Shown piece after piece: positions 42,574-52,112 of a stretch of DNA of 64,000 bases (position 1 is the first letter of the stretch; each line of letters starts with the position of its first letter). Below the pieces are notes generated by a model that was not told the DNA's origin, searched no databases, and saw nothing but the letters and a program-made list of their open reading frames with translations. The stretch is from Alteromonas lipotrueiana (lineage in GTDB: Bacteria > Pseudomonadota > Gammaproteobacteria > Enterobacterales > Alteromonadaceae): assembly GCF_019249245.1 (NCBI RefSeq), contig NZ_JAESDK010000021.1, positions 20,873 to 84,872 on the forward strand. The letters run 5' to 3'. The position numbers and the translations under genes are program-made.

Positions 42574-43050
42574 ATGATACGGGCGTATATTATGGTTTTT
42601 TTGGTGGAGAAAGTAGACTGGTCGAGCGCAAGTCAGCGTTTAATTGAATTACGTGAAAAAGTTTTTATTCTGGAATGGCAAGTGCCACGTGAATGTGAAT
42701 TTGACGAACTTGACCGACAGGCAGTACATATTATTTTAAGCAACCAAAAGGGCGAGGCTATTGCTACAGCCCGGCTTACCCAAGACGGCGAAATAGGCCG
42801 CGTAGCCATTCGCATTGGCTACCGAAACCTGACAGTTTACAAAAAAATATTCAGTGTACTTGTTGAACATGCGCGGCAAAATAACATTCAGCGCATTGCG
42901 CTTAGCTGCAACATAGCCAGTGTAGATCACCATACGCGGTTAGGTTTCAGACCTACCGGCCAGGCTTTTATGGAGGCAGGCGTAGCCCGCCAGATTATGA
43001 GCTGCCCTATTGGCCGGTTTAAACTGCCGGATGTTACCCAATTGCACTAG
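42574..43050 (+). CDS. GNAT-family N-acetyltransferase
   Basis: This 158-residue protein has a GNAT fold: a conserved start (LIELREKVFILEWQVPRECEFDELD), a central EIGRVAI strand, and the end HTRLGFRPTGQAFMEAG. The layout resembles the ElaA/YjcF branch, whose substrates are unknown. A second in-frame ATG at 42592 is possible. Its TAG stop shares the CTAG tetranucleotide with the stop of the convergent YdiJ gene. Confidence 0.8.
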   Translation: MIRAYIMVFLVEKVDWSSASQRLIELREKVFILEWQVPRECEFDELDRQAVHIILSNQKGEAIATARLTQDGEIGRVAIRIGYRNLTVYKKIFSVLVEHARQNNIQRIALSCNIASVDHHTRLGFRPTGQAFMEAGVARQIMSCPIGRFKLPDVTQLH

Positions 43051-46000
43051 TTATCAAGCAAAGACAGTAGCTGCTGTAACGGATGCTTTGGCTTAAATCC
43101 GTCAATTCTGTTTACCTGAGAGCGACAAGAGTAGCCGGTAGCCATTATTTGTTCTGGCGCATAGTTAGCAATAGCTTGTTCCCAGGAGAGCTGATAAATA
43201 CCCAATGAATTGGTTTTGTGATGTGCTTCATGTCCATAGGTGCCAGCCATTCCACAACACCCTACACTGACAATTTCAACCGACTGATTCAATCGTTCGA
43301 ATATCTGCTGCCAATGTTTTTCGCTGGCAGGAAGCGCGGTTTTTTCGGTACAGTGAGCAAACAACGCTAAAGTATTGTCAGGCTTTTTCAAGGTCTTAAA
43401 ATTTTCAACCGGCACATCGTTAAGCCATTCATGTACAGTCAATACGCTAAAATGGCCGCGCTTGTCGGCCAAAGCCTTGACATATTCGTCGCGATAGCAC
43501 AGTACTAATGAAGCATCGAGGCCAACTAACGGACACCCCAATTCATTTAGTTCATTAAGAAAATCTGCGGTATTTTGTGCGGTTTTAGCAAACCTGGTTA
43601 AAAAACCCTTTACATGTTCAGGCTTACCGTTGGGCTTAAACGGTAACAGCACAGGCTTAAACCCCAGCTTTTGTACTAAACGAATATAATCCACCACCAA
43701 CGGTGCTTCATAAAATGAAGTAAACGGATCCTGAACAATCAGCACATGCTGTTGCTGTTCAGCCTTACTCATCGTTTTTAGTTTTGCCAGATCAAACTGT
43801 TGTATTGCGGGCGATAATGTCGAACTTAAAGGCGGTGAAGACAAAAGCGGCATATCGACATAACCCAATGCTTTTTTCATCAAACGATTCGCCCAACCGT
43901 GTTTTTGAACGCTATTAAACACGCCAGGGGCTTTTGCCATTACAGGCGCCATTCGTTCCACATTTGCAACCAGATAGTCTTTCAGAGGTCGGGTATACCG
44001 CTGATAATACAGTGACAAAAAGCGTGCTCTAAAATCAGGAACATCCACTTTTATAGGACATTGACCCGAGCATGATTTGCATGCCAGACATCCATCCATC
44101 GCATCAAAAACTTCATGTGAAAAATCATCGTGTTTACGCCGGGTATTGTGCAATTTTTGCCACCACGACTCTGAAAAATCAGAAGCTTTCAGCGAGTCGG
44201 TTTTTACGCCCTGTTCGCTTAACAATCGTAACCATTCGCGAATGAGGCCGGCTCTGCCTTTGGGGCTGTGGCGTCGGTCTCCGGTAACTTTGAATGACGG
44301 ACACATAGGTGATGACGTGTCGTAGTTAAAGCACAAGCCATTACCATTACAGCTCATCGCGGGTTCAAATTCATGTTTAAATTCAATGGGAATTGCTCGG
44401 TCAAAAGTAGCACGCTTCGGATCGGCTACTTTTACCAGGCTTTCTGAGCTGTGTAGCGGAGTACAAATTTTTCCGGGATTCATTTTGTTACCCGGATCAA
44501 ACGCGCCTTTTACTTTACGAAGTTCGGTGTACAGTTCTTCCCCGAAAAACTCCGGGCCATACTCACTACGATACCCTTTACCATGCTCTCCCCACATCAA
44601 GCCTCCGTAGCGCGCAACCAGCGCAACCACTTCATCAGATATCTGGTGCATCAACTGTTCTTGTGCCGGATCGTTTAAATCTAACGCTGGCCTGACGTGC
44701 AATACGCCAGCATCGACATGCCCAAACATCCCATATTGCAGTTCGTGGGAGTCTAGCAGGGCCCGAAAGTCCATAATAAAGTCGGCAAGATTTTCTGGTG
44801 GAACGCCGGTATCTTCTGCAAATGCAATGGGCTTTCGGGGGCCGTCTACTTTCCCTAACAGGCCCACCGCCTTTTTGCGCATAGCGTAAATTTTGTTAAT
44901 ATCAGACGTATCACTGGTAAGCTGATAACCAATAACCCCATTGCGCTGACTTTTAATATCTTCGTTCAGCTCTTCCTCTAGCGCAGCCAGACGCTGTTCA
45001 ATTTCCTGCTGGTTGTTACTGTTATATTCCACCATATTAAGCCCCAGCATGGTTTTTTGAGGCACGTCGGTTATTAAATCTGAAATTGAATGCCAGATGA
45101 TATCGGTTTTGGCTAAATTCAAAACTTTGCTGTCAACGGTTTCAACCGATGTTGCGTTTGCGGCAATCATGCGCGGAGCATGGCGAAGTGCAGACTCGAA
45201 TGTATCGTATTTTATGTTTATCAGAGTTTTGTAGCGTGCAATCGGCGTTATCGACAACGTGGCTTCAGCCACAAACCCTAATGAGCCTTCGGCGCCGGTT
45301 ATCAGCCTGCTGATATCAATACGCTGATTCTGAGCATCGTAGGCATGCTCTAAGTCATAACCGGTTAAAAACCGGTTCATACGTGGAAATGTGGCCAGTA
45401 TTTTGTCACGCTTATCGATACATGTTGCTAACACCTGACGCACAATGCGTCCTCTGGTGTCGCTTGTATCTGCAATAGTGCGTGCTTCGTCAACAGACAT
45501 CGGGGTAGTATCAAGCCGCTCGCCGTTTGCCAGAATAGTAGTAAGGCTCAGCACGTGATCACTGGTTTTTCCGTAGACCAAAGACCCCTGCCCTGACGCG
45601 TCAGTACTTATCATGCCCCCTAAGGTGGCCCGGTTACTGGTTGATAAATCGGGTGAGAAAAAGTAACCGTGGGGCCTCAAGGCATCATTTAACGCATCTT
45701 TGACTACCCCGGTTTGCACCCGAACCCAGCCTTCATCAATATTTATCTCTAATATTTGATTAAGATGACGTGATAAATCTACCACAATGCCAGAGGTCAG
45801 ACTTTGTCCGTTGGTGCCCGTACCGCCTCCTCTTGCCGCAAACTTAACCTGACCATGCTGGTTGGCAAGCTCGCCGACAATTTGTAAATCTTCGACCGAA
45901 CGCGGGTATATAACGGCCTGTGGTATCGCCTGATAAACCGAATTATCGGTAGCCATGACCATACGACTGCCATATTTATATTCAATATCACCCTTAAATG

Positions 46001-46079
46001 CACTTAGTTGTAGCGCCTGTAAATACGCTTTATAAGGCTTTTCAAGAGTACTATCGGGGGCAATACGGGGTAATTTCAA
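43047..46079 (-). CDS. ydiJ: YdiJ-type FAD/Fe-S D-2-hydroxyglutarate dehydrogenase
   Basis: This 1010-residue protein fuses three parts. An FAD-binding PCMH domain (about 45-270; RGGGTGTNGQ) and an FAD-oxidase C-terminal domain (to about 570) come first. Then comes a 4Fe-4S region (CNGNGLCFNYD; CLACKSCSGQCP) and a CCG domain (SVGCCGMAGTYGHE). This is the YdiJ architecture, which oxidises D-2-hydroxyglutarate in E. coli. The preferred start is TTG at 46079 (GGAG 8 nt upstream); another TTG is at 46097. Confidence 0.9.
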   Translation of the reverse strand: MKLPRIAPDSTLEKPYKAYLQALQLSAFKGDIEYKYGSRMVMATDNSVYQAIPQAVIYPRSVEDLQIVGELANQHGQVKFAARGGGTGTNGQSLTSGIVVDLSRHLNQILEINIDEGWVRVQTGVVKDALNDALRPHGYFFSPDLSTSNRATLGGMISTDASGQGSLVYGKTSDHVLSLTTILANGERLDTTPMSVDEARTIADTSDTRGRIVRQVLATCIDKRDKILATFPRMNRFLTGYDLEHAYDAQNQRIDISRLITGAEGSLGFVAEATLSITPIARYKTLINIKYDTFESALRHAPRMIAANATSVETVDSKVLNLAKTDIIWHSISDLITDVPQKTMLGLNMVEYNSNNQQEIEQRLAALEEELNEDIKSQRNGVIGYQLTSDTSDINKIYAMRKKAVGLLGKVDGPRKPIAFAEDTGVPPENLADFIMDFRALLDSHELQYGMFGHVDAGVLHVRPALDLNDPAQEQLMHQISDEVVALVARYGGLMWGEHGKGYRSEYGPEFFGEELYTELRKVKGAFDPGNKMNPGKICTPLHSSESLVKVADPKRATFDRAIPIEFKHEFEPAMSCNGNGLCFNYDTSSPMCPSFKVTGDRRHSPKGRAGLIREWLRLLSEQGVKTDSLKASDFSESWWQKLHNTRRKHDDFSHEVFDAMDGCLACKSCSGQCPIKVDVPDFRARFLSLYYQRYTRPLKDYLVANVERMAPVMAKAPGVFNSVQKHGWANRLMKKALGYVDMPLLSSPPLSSTLSPAIQQFDLAKLKTMSKAEQQQHVLIVQDPFTSFYEAPLVVDYIRLVQKLGFKPVLLPFKPNGKPEHVKGFLTRFAKTAQNTADFLNELNELGCPLVGLDASLVLCYRDEYVKALADKRGHFSVLTVHEWLNDVPVENFKTLKKPDNTLALFAHCTEKTALPASEKHWQQIFERLNQSVEIVSVGCCGMAGTYGHEAHHKTNSLGIYQLSWEQAIANYAPEQIMATGYSCRSQVNRIDGFKPKHPLQQLLSLLDN

Positions 46080-46263
46080 AGACTTGGCTCCACACAATAT
46101 TCTGCCTTGTATTATACGCGGGTGTGCGTCCCGCCTCTAGCTCATTTAACCGATTTATCAGACTAAATTTGCTTAACACATTTTGTTACTACCCACAGGC
46201 TGTGCGGTTTGGCTGGTTTGTTTATACTTATTCAAACCTGATTTTGCAAAGAACACCTACTCC

Positions 46264-46479
46264 ATGAAAATACTTCGATTATCCCTGGGTGCCTTATTAA
46301 TGATTGTTGGCGTGGTATTAACACTGTTGCCAGGTTCTATTTTGCTGGTCATTGGGGGGTTAGTCTTACTTAGCTACGACTGGCCGCCGGCGCGTCGCTG
46401 GTTAAAAGTTTGCCAAAAAGCGATGCGGCGCAGCGCCGTAAAAGTGGATGCGCTATTGCTTGCCCGTAAATATCGGTAA
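46264..46479 (+). CDS. Small two-helix membrane protein, PGPGW-like
   Basis: This 71-residue protein has two adjacent hydrophobic segments (about 5-22 and 25-41) followed by a basic tail. The LPGSILLVIGGLVLLSYDWPPARRW region resembles the PGPGW putative membrane protein family, although the PGPGW motif itself is changed. Function unknown. The start ATG at 46264 is chosen over an upstream start at 46183. Confidence 0.6.
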   Translation: MKILRLSLGALLMIVGVVLTLLPGSILLVIGGLVLLSYDWPPARRWLKVCQKAMRRSAVKVDALLLARKYR

Positions 46480-46522
46480 CATCTGATAACGAAAGGCAAA
46501 ACACAGCTTGCAGTAATAAGTT

Positions 46523-46551
46523 CGCGCAAAGGCGAATACACGCTTTGCGCG
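46523..46551. terminator. Perfect hairpin between convergent genes
   Basis: A 9-bp perfect inverted repeat CGCGCAAAG/CTTTGCGCG with an 11-nt loop lies between the PGPGW-like gene and the convergent PAP2 gene. No T run follows on either strand, so it may stabilise 3' ends or assist termination rather than act alone. Confidence 0.45.
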
Positions 46552-46573
46552 ACGCTACGCCGAGCAATTGTTG

Positions 46574-47308
46574 TTACTTACTCGTTTTATTGGTTTTAGG
46601 CCCCGAGCTCGTTTTTGCCCCGGTGTCATCCTGAGAATTTTTATCGGCAGAACTTTTGTTAGTATTGGTCTGTGGATTGTCGGTGTCAGCCGAGTTCTCG
46701 TCTTCACCCTGGTAGGTTTCGCCCTTGGCGTATTGTTGCACAGTAGTATCTGTCGATGTACGTTTAGCTGCAGGTTTAAGTAATTTAGACACCAGATACG
46801 CTGACGCAAAACCTACGCCCCCGCCTACTAATACATCGGAAAAATGATGAGCATCACGCTGGGTACGCGAATGCCCGATGATAGCGGTCGCTGCGCCAGC
46901 CGCTAATATCGGTCCGTAGCTTTTAGGAAGACTCGCTGCCACGGCCGTTATCGCGGCTGCGTGCCCCGAAGGCATAGAGTTGTGGCTATCTTTTAAACTA
47001 AAACAATCAAAAGTTGAGCCAGAATCAGCACGCGGCCGTTGACGTCCTATTATTCTTTTTAAACCTGCATTAATTGCTCCCGCTAAGGCCGAGCTTAACG
47101 TGGCTCTTAGCAGTGTATTCTGTACTGTTTTAGAATCAGAAAAACGTGAAGCTGCGTATGCTGAGGCCGCCAGGGCAACGACAGCTGGCGGCTTGGTGAC
47201 CGCGCTTAACGTCTCAGAAGCTAAAAAACCATTGGGCTTCTTTTTGCTTTTGAATATATCATAAGCCTTATAAGCCGCCAGGCCCTTTTTACCTAATAAA
47301 TTTGCCAT
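46574..47308 (-). CDS. PAP2-family phosphatase with a charged C-terminal tail
   Basis: This 244-residue membrane protein has the three PAP2 phosphatase motifs: KRIIGRQRP (KX6RP), PSGH, and SRTQRDAHHFSD (SRX5HX3D). It is therefore likely a lipid phosphate phosphatase, for example acting on phosphatidic acid or undecaprenyl pyrophosphate. The last ~60 residues are low in complexity and rich in Asn, Ser, Thr, Asp and Lys, probably unstructured. The ATG at 47308 is preferred to one at 47383. Confidence 0.82.
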   Translation of the reverse strand: MANLLGKKGLAAYKAYDIFKSKKKPNGFLASETLSAVTKPPAVVALAASAYAASRFSDSKTVQNTLLRATLSSALAGAINAGLKRIIGRQRPRADSGSTFDCFSLKDSHNSMPSGHAAAITAVAASLPKSYGPILAAGAATAIIGHSRTQRDAHHFSDVLVGGGVGFASAYLVSKLLKPAAKRTSTDTTVQQYAKGETYQGEDENSADTDNPQTNTNKSSADKNSQDDTGAKTSSGPKTNKTSK

Positions 47309-47532
47309 ATCATTCTCAGTGTGTGGGTGATCATCTGTTAACTGTATAAGAAGAATTTGGGTATTCAGATCGACTTCCAGCACGCATGTTTTTGCAGGTA
47401 AACCAAATGGTGTGCAAAGTTCGGTACAATATTTATTTTTAGCGCGGCATAACGTTCCTTTCGGTAACCGCTTCGTATTTATAGCAACACACTTAAATTA
47501 TGCACAACACATTATATTCGGGGTAAACAGTA

Positions 47533-49389
47533 ATGAAGGAAATACAGGCTGAAACTAACAGCTTGGTAAAACACGGTAGCTTCATTACGCTGTTGGGTTT
47601 ATCACTGGTCGTGACTATTTTGTATGTGGCAAAAATGGTCGTTATGCCCATTGCCGTTGCCGTAATGCTGACATTTTTACTGGCCCCTTTGGTTATTCGG
47701 TTTCAACGTGTAGGCTTACCCCGGGTGGTGGCAATAATTTCCACAGTAATTATCGCCTTTAGTGTTATCACCGCTATTTTCTGGATGATAAGTATTCAGG
47801 TAATAAGCCTGGCCGAACAGTTACCGGGTTACGAGCAAACAATTCGCACCAAGGTACGCCAGATAAATAATCCTGAACCTACCCCTAGCCCTTTGAGCAG
47901 AGCCGGCGATGTTGTCGAAAATCTGCGTAAAGAGCTGAATAACGAAGCCACTGAAATATCTGAATCTGGTGAGCAAGATGCCAGTACTATCGCAAGAGCG
48001 CCTATCCCGGTAGAAATTAAACCAGCAAAAATGAATTTTTTTGAGTCTACCTCACAGGTTTTTGGCCCTTTTGTAAGCCCATTGGGGACCACCGCACTGA
48101 TCGCCATTTTCGTTATCGCTATTTTATTTCAGCGTGAAGACCTGCGTGAAAGATTTATCCGAATATCAAGCGGGGGGCGATTAAACATTGCCACCGAAGC
48201 TTTAGATGAAGCTGCCAAGCGGGTATCGCGTTATTTAATGATGCAATTGGTGGTAAATGCCGCGTATGGAATCCCCATTGGTATCGGGCTTTATTTTATT
48301 GGTGTGCCTAATGCCATGCTGTGGGGATTTTTGGCTACCCTGCTGCGCTTTATTCCTTATTTGGGGCCGTGGTTGGCCGCAGCTTTCCCCCTTGCTTTAG
48401 CCTTTGCCATTGACCCAGGCTGGTCAAAATTCTTTTTAGCGTTAAGCTTATTTTTGAGTCTGGAAATTGTCAGCAACAATATTATTGAGCCCTGGTTATA
48501 TGGGGTAAGCACCGGAACCTCTAACTTCGCCCTTATGGTAGCGGCGGTCTTCTGGACCTGGCTGTGGGGCCCGGTCGGACTGTTTCTTTCAACGCCGTTA
48601 ACGGTTTGCATGGTTGTATTAGGAAACTATGTTCCCAGCCTCAACTTTATTAGTGTATTACTAGGCAGCGTACCGGCACTTAAGCCCCACGAAAGGTTGT
48701 ATCAACGCATGCTGGCAATGGATTACGATGAGATGCTGTTCCTGTCACAAAGTTTTTTGAAAGAAAACACGACTCACGAATATTTTGACCAGTTATTATT
48801 ACCGGCGTTAAGTTTGGCCGAAGTCGACCGGCATAAAGGCGGATTAGCAGATATCAGACACTCTTTCATCTTACAAAACACACCCGAATTACTCGAAGAC
48901 CTGTTCGATAAAGACGATATAGAAATTGAAGATACAGATACCCGTAAGCGCGTGCTGATTGTTCCGGCAAAAGATGAAATGGATGAGCTTTCAGCGGTAA
49001 TTCTGACAAAAATTTTCGCGTTAAATAATATATCGTCCAGCATCTATTACGGCGACAGTATTGTCAGAAGTTATGCAGAGCTGGGGGAGTATGAACGCCC
49101 TGACTTAGTGTGCATCTCGGCGCTTCCACCCCGCGCCTTTATGCCTGCCCGCCGTTTAGGCAGAAGCTTAAATAAAATGAAATCTGCGCCCACGTGCATG
49201 CTGGGGATCTGGAATTATGAGGTGGACGCTACCGACTTACAAAACCGGTTGCCAGAGAATGGTAAAATAGTGGTAGTCACCTCGGTGGATATCTGTGTAA
49301 ACGAAGTTCAGGCACTTACAGGCATAAGAAAACCGACAGAGCAAACAGAAGAGATAAGTGGCCTTGCATCAGCTGCACCTGAAGCGTAA
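47533..49389 (+). CDS. AI-2E/PerM-family permease with an extra C-terminal cytoplasmic domain
   Basis: This 618-residue protein has the usual PerM/YdiK-like core with about eight membrane segments (residues 20-390; GFLATLLRFIPYLGPWLAA and SNNIIEPWLYG). About 230 extra residues follow. Between about 475 and 600 a stretch beginning KRVLIVPAKDEMDELSAVIL looks like a Rossmann or B12-binding-like alpha/beta domain. The middle is helical and acidic. The transported substrate is unknown; the family name does not prove AI-2 export. Confidence 0.8.
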   Translation: MKEIQAETNSLVKHGSFITLLGLSLVVTILYVAKMVVMPIAVAVMLTFLLAPLVIRFQRVGLPRVVAIISTVIIAFSVITAIFWMISIQVISLAEQLPGYEQTIRTKVRQINNPEPTPSPLSRAGDVVENLRKELNNEATEISESGEQDASTIARAPIPVEIKPAKMNFFESTSQVFGPFVSPLGTTALIAIFVIAILFQREDLRERFIRISSGGRLNIATEALDEAAKRVSRYLMMQLVVNAAYGIPIGIGLYFIGVPNAMLWGFLATLLRFIPYLGPWLAAAFPLALAFAIDPGWSKFFLALSLFLSLEIVSNNIIEPWLYGVSTGTSNFALMVAAVFWTWLWGPVGLFLSTPLTVCMVVLGNYVPSLNFISVLLGSVPALKPHERLYQRMLAMDYDEMLFLSQSFLKENTTHEYFDQLLLPALSLAEVDRHKGGLADIRHSFILQNTPELLEDLFDKDDIEIEDTDTRKRVLIVPAKDEMDELSAVILTKIFALNNISSSIYYGDSIVRSYAELGEYERPDLVCISALPPRAFMPARRLGRSLNKMKSAPTCMLGIWNYEVDATDLQNRLPENGKIVVVTSVDICVNEVQALTGIRKPTEQTEEISGLASAAPEA

Positions 49390-49510
49390 ACAAGTCACGC
49401 TGTGATTACTGAAAAGCTGTATTCAAAGCGTTGAAGCTAAAAGAGGGAGTCTTCAGGGTTCAACTCTGATTACTCCTAAGGGCGCGGTTAATACATCACG
49501 TTTAAAAAAG

Positions 49511-49539
49511 CAAAAAAGCCGCCCTAAAAAGGCGGCTTA
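49511..49539 (-). terminator. Intrinsic terminator of ppsA
   Basis: Stem AAGCCGCC/GGCGGCTT with a 7-nt loop is followed on the minus strand by a T run. It lies 17-45 nt past the ppsA stop. Confidence 0.9.
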
Positions 49540-49555
49540 ACTTACATTTTGTAAA

Positions 49556-51928
49556 TTACTTTTGATTTTCGGCCAGATACAACCAGGTCTCAACCACTGA
49601 ATCCGGGTTTAGTGAAACCGAATCAATTCCTTCGTCTACTAACCAGGCAGCAAAGTCCTCGTGATCAGAGGGGCCCTGACCACAAATCCCGACATACTTA
49701 CCCCGTTTTTTAGCAGCCTGAATAGCCATAGACAACAAGGCTTTTACCGCTTCATTTCGTTCTTCAAACAAGTGAGCGATAAGACCAGAGTCCCGGTCCA
49801 GACCAAGGGTTAGCTGGGTCAGGTCATTGGAGCCGATAGAGAAGCCATCGAAAATATCCAAAAATTTGTCGGCAAGTAACGCATTAGAAGGCAATTCGCA
49901 CATCATAATAACGCGCAAGTCATTTTCGCCTTGCTTAAGTCCTTGCTCTGCCAGCAAATCGATAACCTGCTGACCTTCTTCAACAGTACGAATAAATGGG
50001 ATCATTATCTCAACGTTAGTCAGACCCATTTTATTGCGTACACGTTTAATAGCTTCACACTCTAAAGCAAAACAGTCGCGAAACTCTTCTGAAACGTAGC
50101 GGCTGGCACCACGAAAGCCCAGCATTGGGTTTTCTTCGTCTGGTTCGTACTGATAGCCACCTACCAAATTGAAATACTCATTTGACTTAAAGTCAGACAT
50201 ACGCACAATCACTTTTTTGGGCGCAAATGCAGCCCCGATGGTCGCAATGCCTTCCACCAGCTTTTCAATGTAATATTCGGTAGGCGAGTCGTATCCGGCA
50301 ATCATGTCAGAAATTTCTTCTTTCAGCTCTTCAGGCTGATCGTCGAAATTCAACAATGCTTTAGGATGAACACCAATCATGCGGTTGATAATAAATTCTA
50401 GTCGCGCTAAGCCTACCCCTTCGTTTGGTAAGCGCGCAAAATCAAAGGCTCGGTCGGGGTTACCTACGTTCATCATTACCTTTAGCGGTAAATCGGGCAT
50501 AGAATCAACCTGAGACGTTACTACATCAAACTCTAACTCAGAGTTGTAGATGTAGCCCGTATCGCCTTCTGAGCATGATACGGTAACGGCATCACCGGTT
50601 TTAATGCTCTCGGTAGCGTTGCCACACCCTACCACTGCCGGAATACCAAGTTCACGGGCGATAATCGCCGCGTGGCAGGTACGACCGCCACGATTGGTAA
50701 CAATGGCCGAGGCTCTTTTCATGATCGGCTCCCAGTCCGGGTCGGTCATGTCGGTAACCAGAACATCACCGGCCTGGATTTTGTTCATCTCGTCAATAGA
50801 GCCTAAAACTTTGGCGGTACCGGCGCCAATTTTGTGGCCTATTGCGCGGCCTTCACAAATAACTGTGCTTTGACCTTTTAGTTGAAAGCGCTCAATACTT
50901 TGGGTGTCTTCACGGCTACGAACAGTTTCTGGACGAGCCTGAACAATGTAAAGCTTGCCGTCTACGCCATCTTTAGCCCACTCAATATCCATAGGACGTT
51001 TGTAGTGCTGCTCGATGATAACGGCTTGTTTCGCCAGTTCCTGCACTTCGTCATCGGTTAATGAAAACTTCATGCTGTCAGCACGATCTACATCAACAAT
51101 ATCTACCTGCTTACCATGCTCAGCGTCGTCAGAGTAAATCATTTTGACCAGCTTACTGCCAAGGTTACGACGTACTATGGCGGGTTTGTTGTTTTTCAGT
51201 GTAGGTTTGTGCACATAAAACTCATCAGGATTCACCGCCCCCTGCACCACCATTTCACCCAAACCTACTGAACTGGTAATAAAGACTACATCTTCAAAAC
51301 CTGATTCGGTATCAATAGTAAACATTACCCCTGATGAGGCGATATCACTGCGAACCATACGCTGTACACCCGCAGACAAGGCTACGCCTTTATGGTCATA
51401 ACCCTGATGTACCCGATACGAAATAGCACGGTCGTTAAACAATGACGCATAAACATGTTTAATTGCCACCAGCACCGAATCGTAACCTTTTACATTCAAA
51501 AACGTTTCTTGCTGACCTGCAAACGACGCATCAGGCATATCCTCGGCAGTTGCAGATGAACGAACAGCAAAAGACGCGTCGTCACCGGTGTCACCTTGCA
51601 ACGTTTTAAAGGCTGAGCCAATCGCTTCTTCAAGCTCGGGTTCAAATGGGGTGTCGATGATCCATTGACGGATATTTTTGCCTGCTTCAGACAGTGCATC
51701 TATATCGTCTACATCCAGTGAATCAAGTACTTTATGAATACGGTCATCTAAACCGCTTTGCAACAAGAACTTGTTAAAGGCATCTGATGTAGTAGCAAAA
51801 CCGCCTGGCACCTGCACGCCTGCGTTAGCCAGATTTGAAATCATTTCGCCCAATGAAGCATTTTTGCCCCCTACGCGACCGACATCCTGCATTCCCAACT
51901 CTTGATACCAAAGTACGTATTCTTGCAC
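49556..51928 (-). CDS. ppsA: Phosphoenolpyruvate synthase
   Basis: This 790-residue enzyme makes PEP, AMP and phosphate from pyruvate and ATP, allowing growth on pyruvate or lactate. The ATP-grasp N-domain ([10 protein letters not shown]), the phosphocarrier histidine ([14 protein letters not shown]) and the PEP-binding barrel with the catalytic Cys (GICGQGPSD) are intact. It starts with GTG, with GGAGG upstream. It is divergent from ppsR and controlled at the protein level by it. A perfect HexR palindrome lies in the shared region. Confidence 0.97.
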   Translation of the reverse strand: MQEYVLWYQELGMQDVGRVGGKNASLGEMISNLANAGVQVPGGFATTSDAFNKFLLQSGLDDRIHKVLDSLDVDDIDALSEAGKNIRQWIIDTPFEPELEEAIGSAFKTLQGDTGDDASFAVRSSATAEDMPDASFAGQQETFLNVKGYDSVLVAIKHVYASLFNDRAISYRVHQGYDHKGVALSAGVQRMVRSDIASSGVMFTIDTESGFEDVVFITSSVGLGEMVVQGAVNPDEFYVHKPTLKNNKPAIVRRNLGSKLVKMIYSDDAEHGKQVDIVDVDRADSMKFSLTDDEVQELAKQAVIIEQHYKRPMDIEWAKDGVDGKLYIVQARPETVRSREDTQSIERFQLKGQSTVICEGRAIGHKIGAGTAKVLGSIDEMNKIQAGDVLVTDMTDPDWEPIMKRASAIVTNRGGRTCHAAIIARELGIPAVVGCGNATESIKTGDAVTVSCSEGDTGYIYNSELEFDVVTSQVDSMPDLPLKVMMNVGNPDRAFDFARLPNEGVGLARLEFIINRMIGVHPKALLNFDDQPEELKEEISDMIAGYDSPTEYYIEKLVEGIATIGAAFAPKKVIVRMSDFKSNEYFNLVGGYQYEPDEENPMLGFRGASRYVSEEFRDCFALECEAIKRVRNKMGLTNVEIMIPFIRTVEEGQQVIDLLAEQGLKQGENDLRVIMMCELPSNALLADKFLDIFDGFSIGSNDLTQLTLGLDRDSGLIAHLFEERNEAVKALLSMAIQAAKKRGKYVGICGQGPSDHEDFAAWLVDEGIDSVSLNPDSVVETWLYLAENQK

Positions 51929-52034
51929 GGCCTGAGCCTCCAGCTTTTGACTAAAATAGTGTCCATGAAAATGGATTGCATTTACCTGCCGAATTCAGAT
52001 TACATCATCATCCGACTGGCTTTTCGTTGAAACC

Positions 52035-52064
52035 ATCATAGAATGGGCCAAAAGTGAAAGTAAA
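52035..52064 (-). promoter_or_regulatory. Possible promoter of ppsA
   Basis: On the minus strand TTTACT and TATGAT are 18 nt apart. The HexR box centre (52086) would be near -58, a position typical for an activator. Motif evidence only. Confidence 0.35.
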
Positions 52065-52078
52065 CTTTTTATTAATTC

Positions 52079-52093
52079 TGTAATATTATTACA
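52079..52093. promoter_or_regulatory. Perfect HexR palindrome between ppsA and ppsR
   Basis: TGTAATATTATTACA is a perfect HexR-type palindrome. It ends 19 nt before the ppsR start codon and lies 151 nt upstream of ppsA. The geometry suggests repression of ppsR and activation of ppsA by the same bound HexR dimer. Confidence 0.75.
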
Positions 52094-52112
52094 ACAAATA
52101 GAAGGAACGGCT

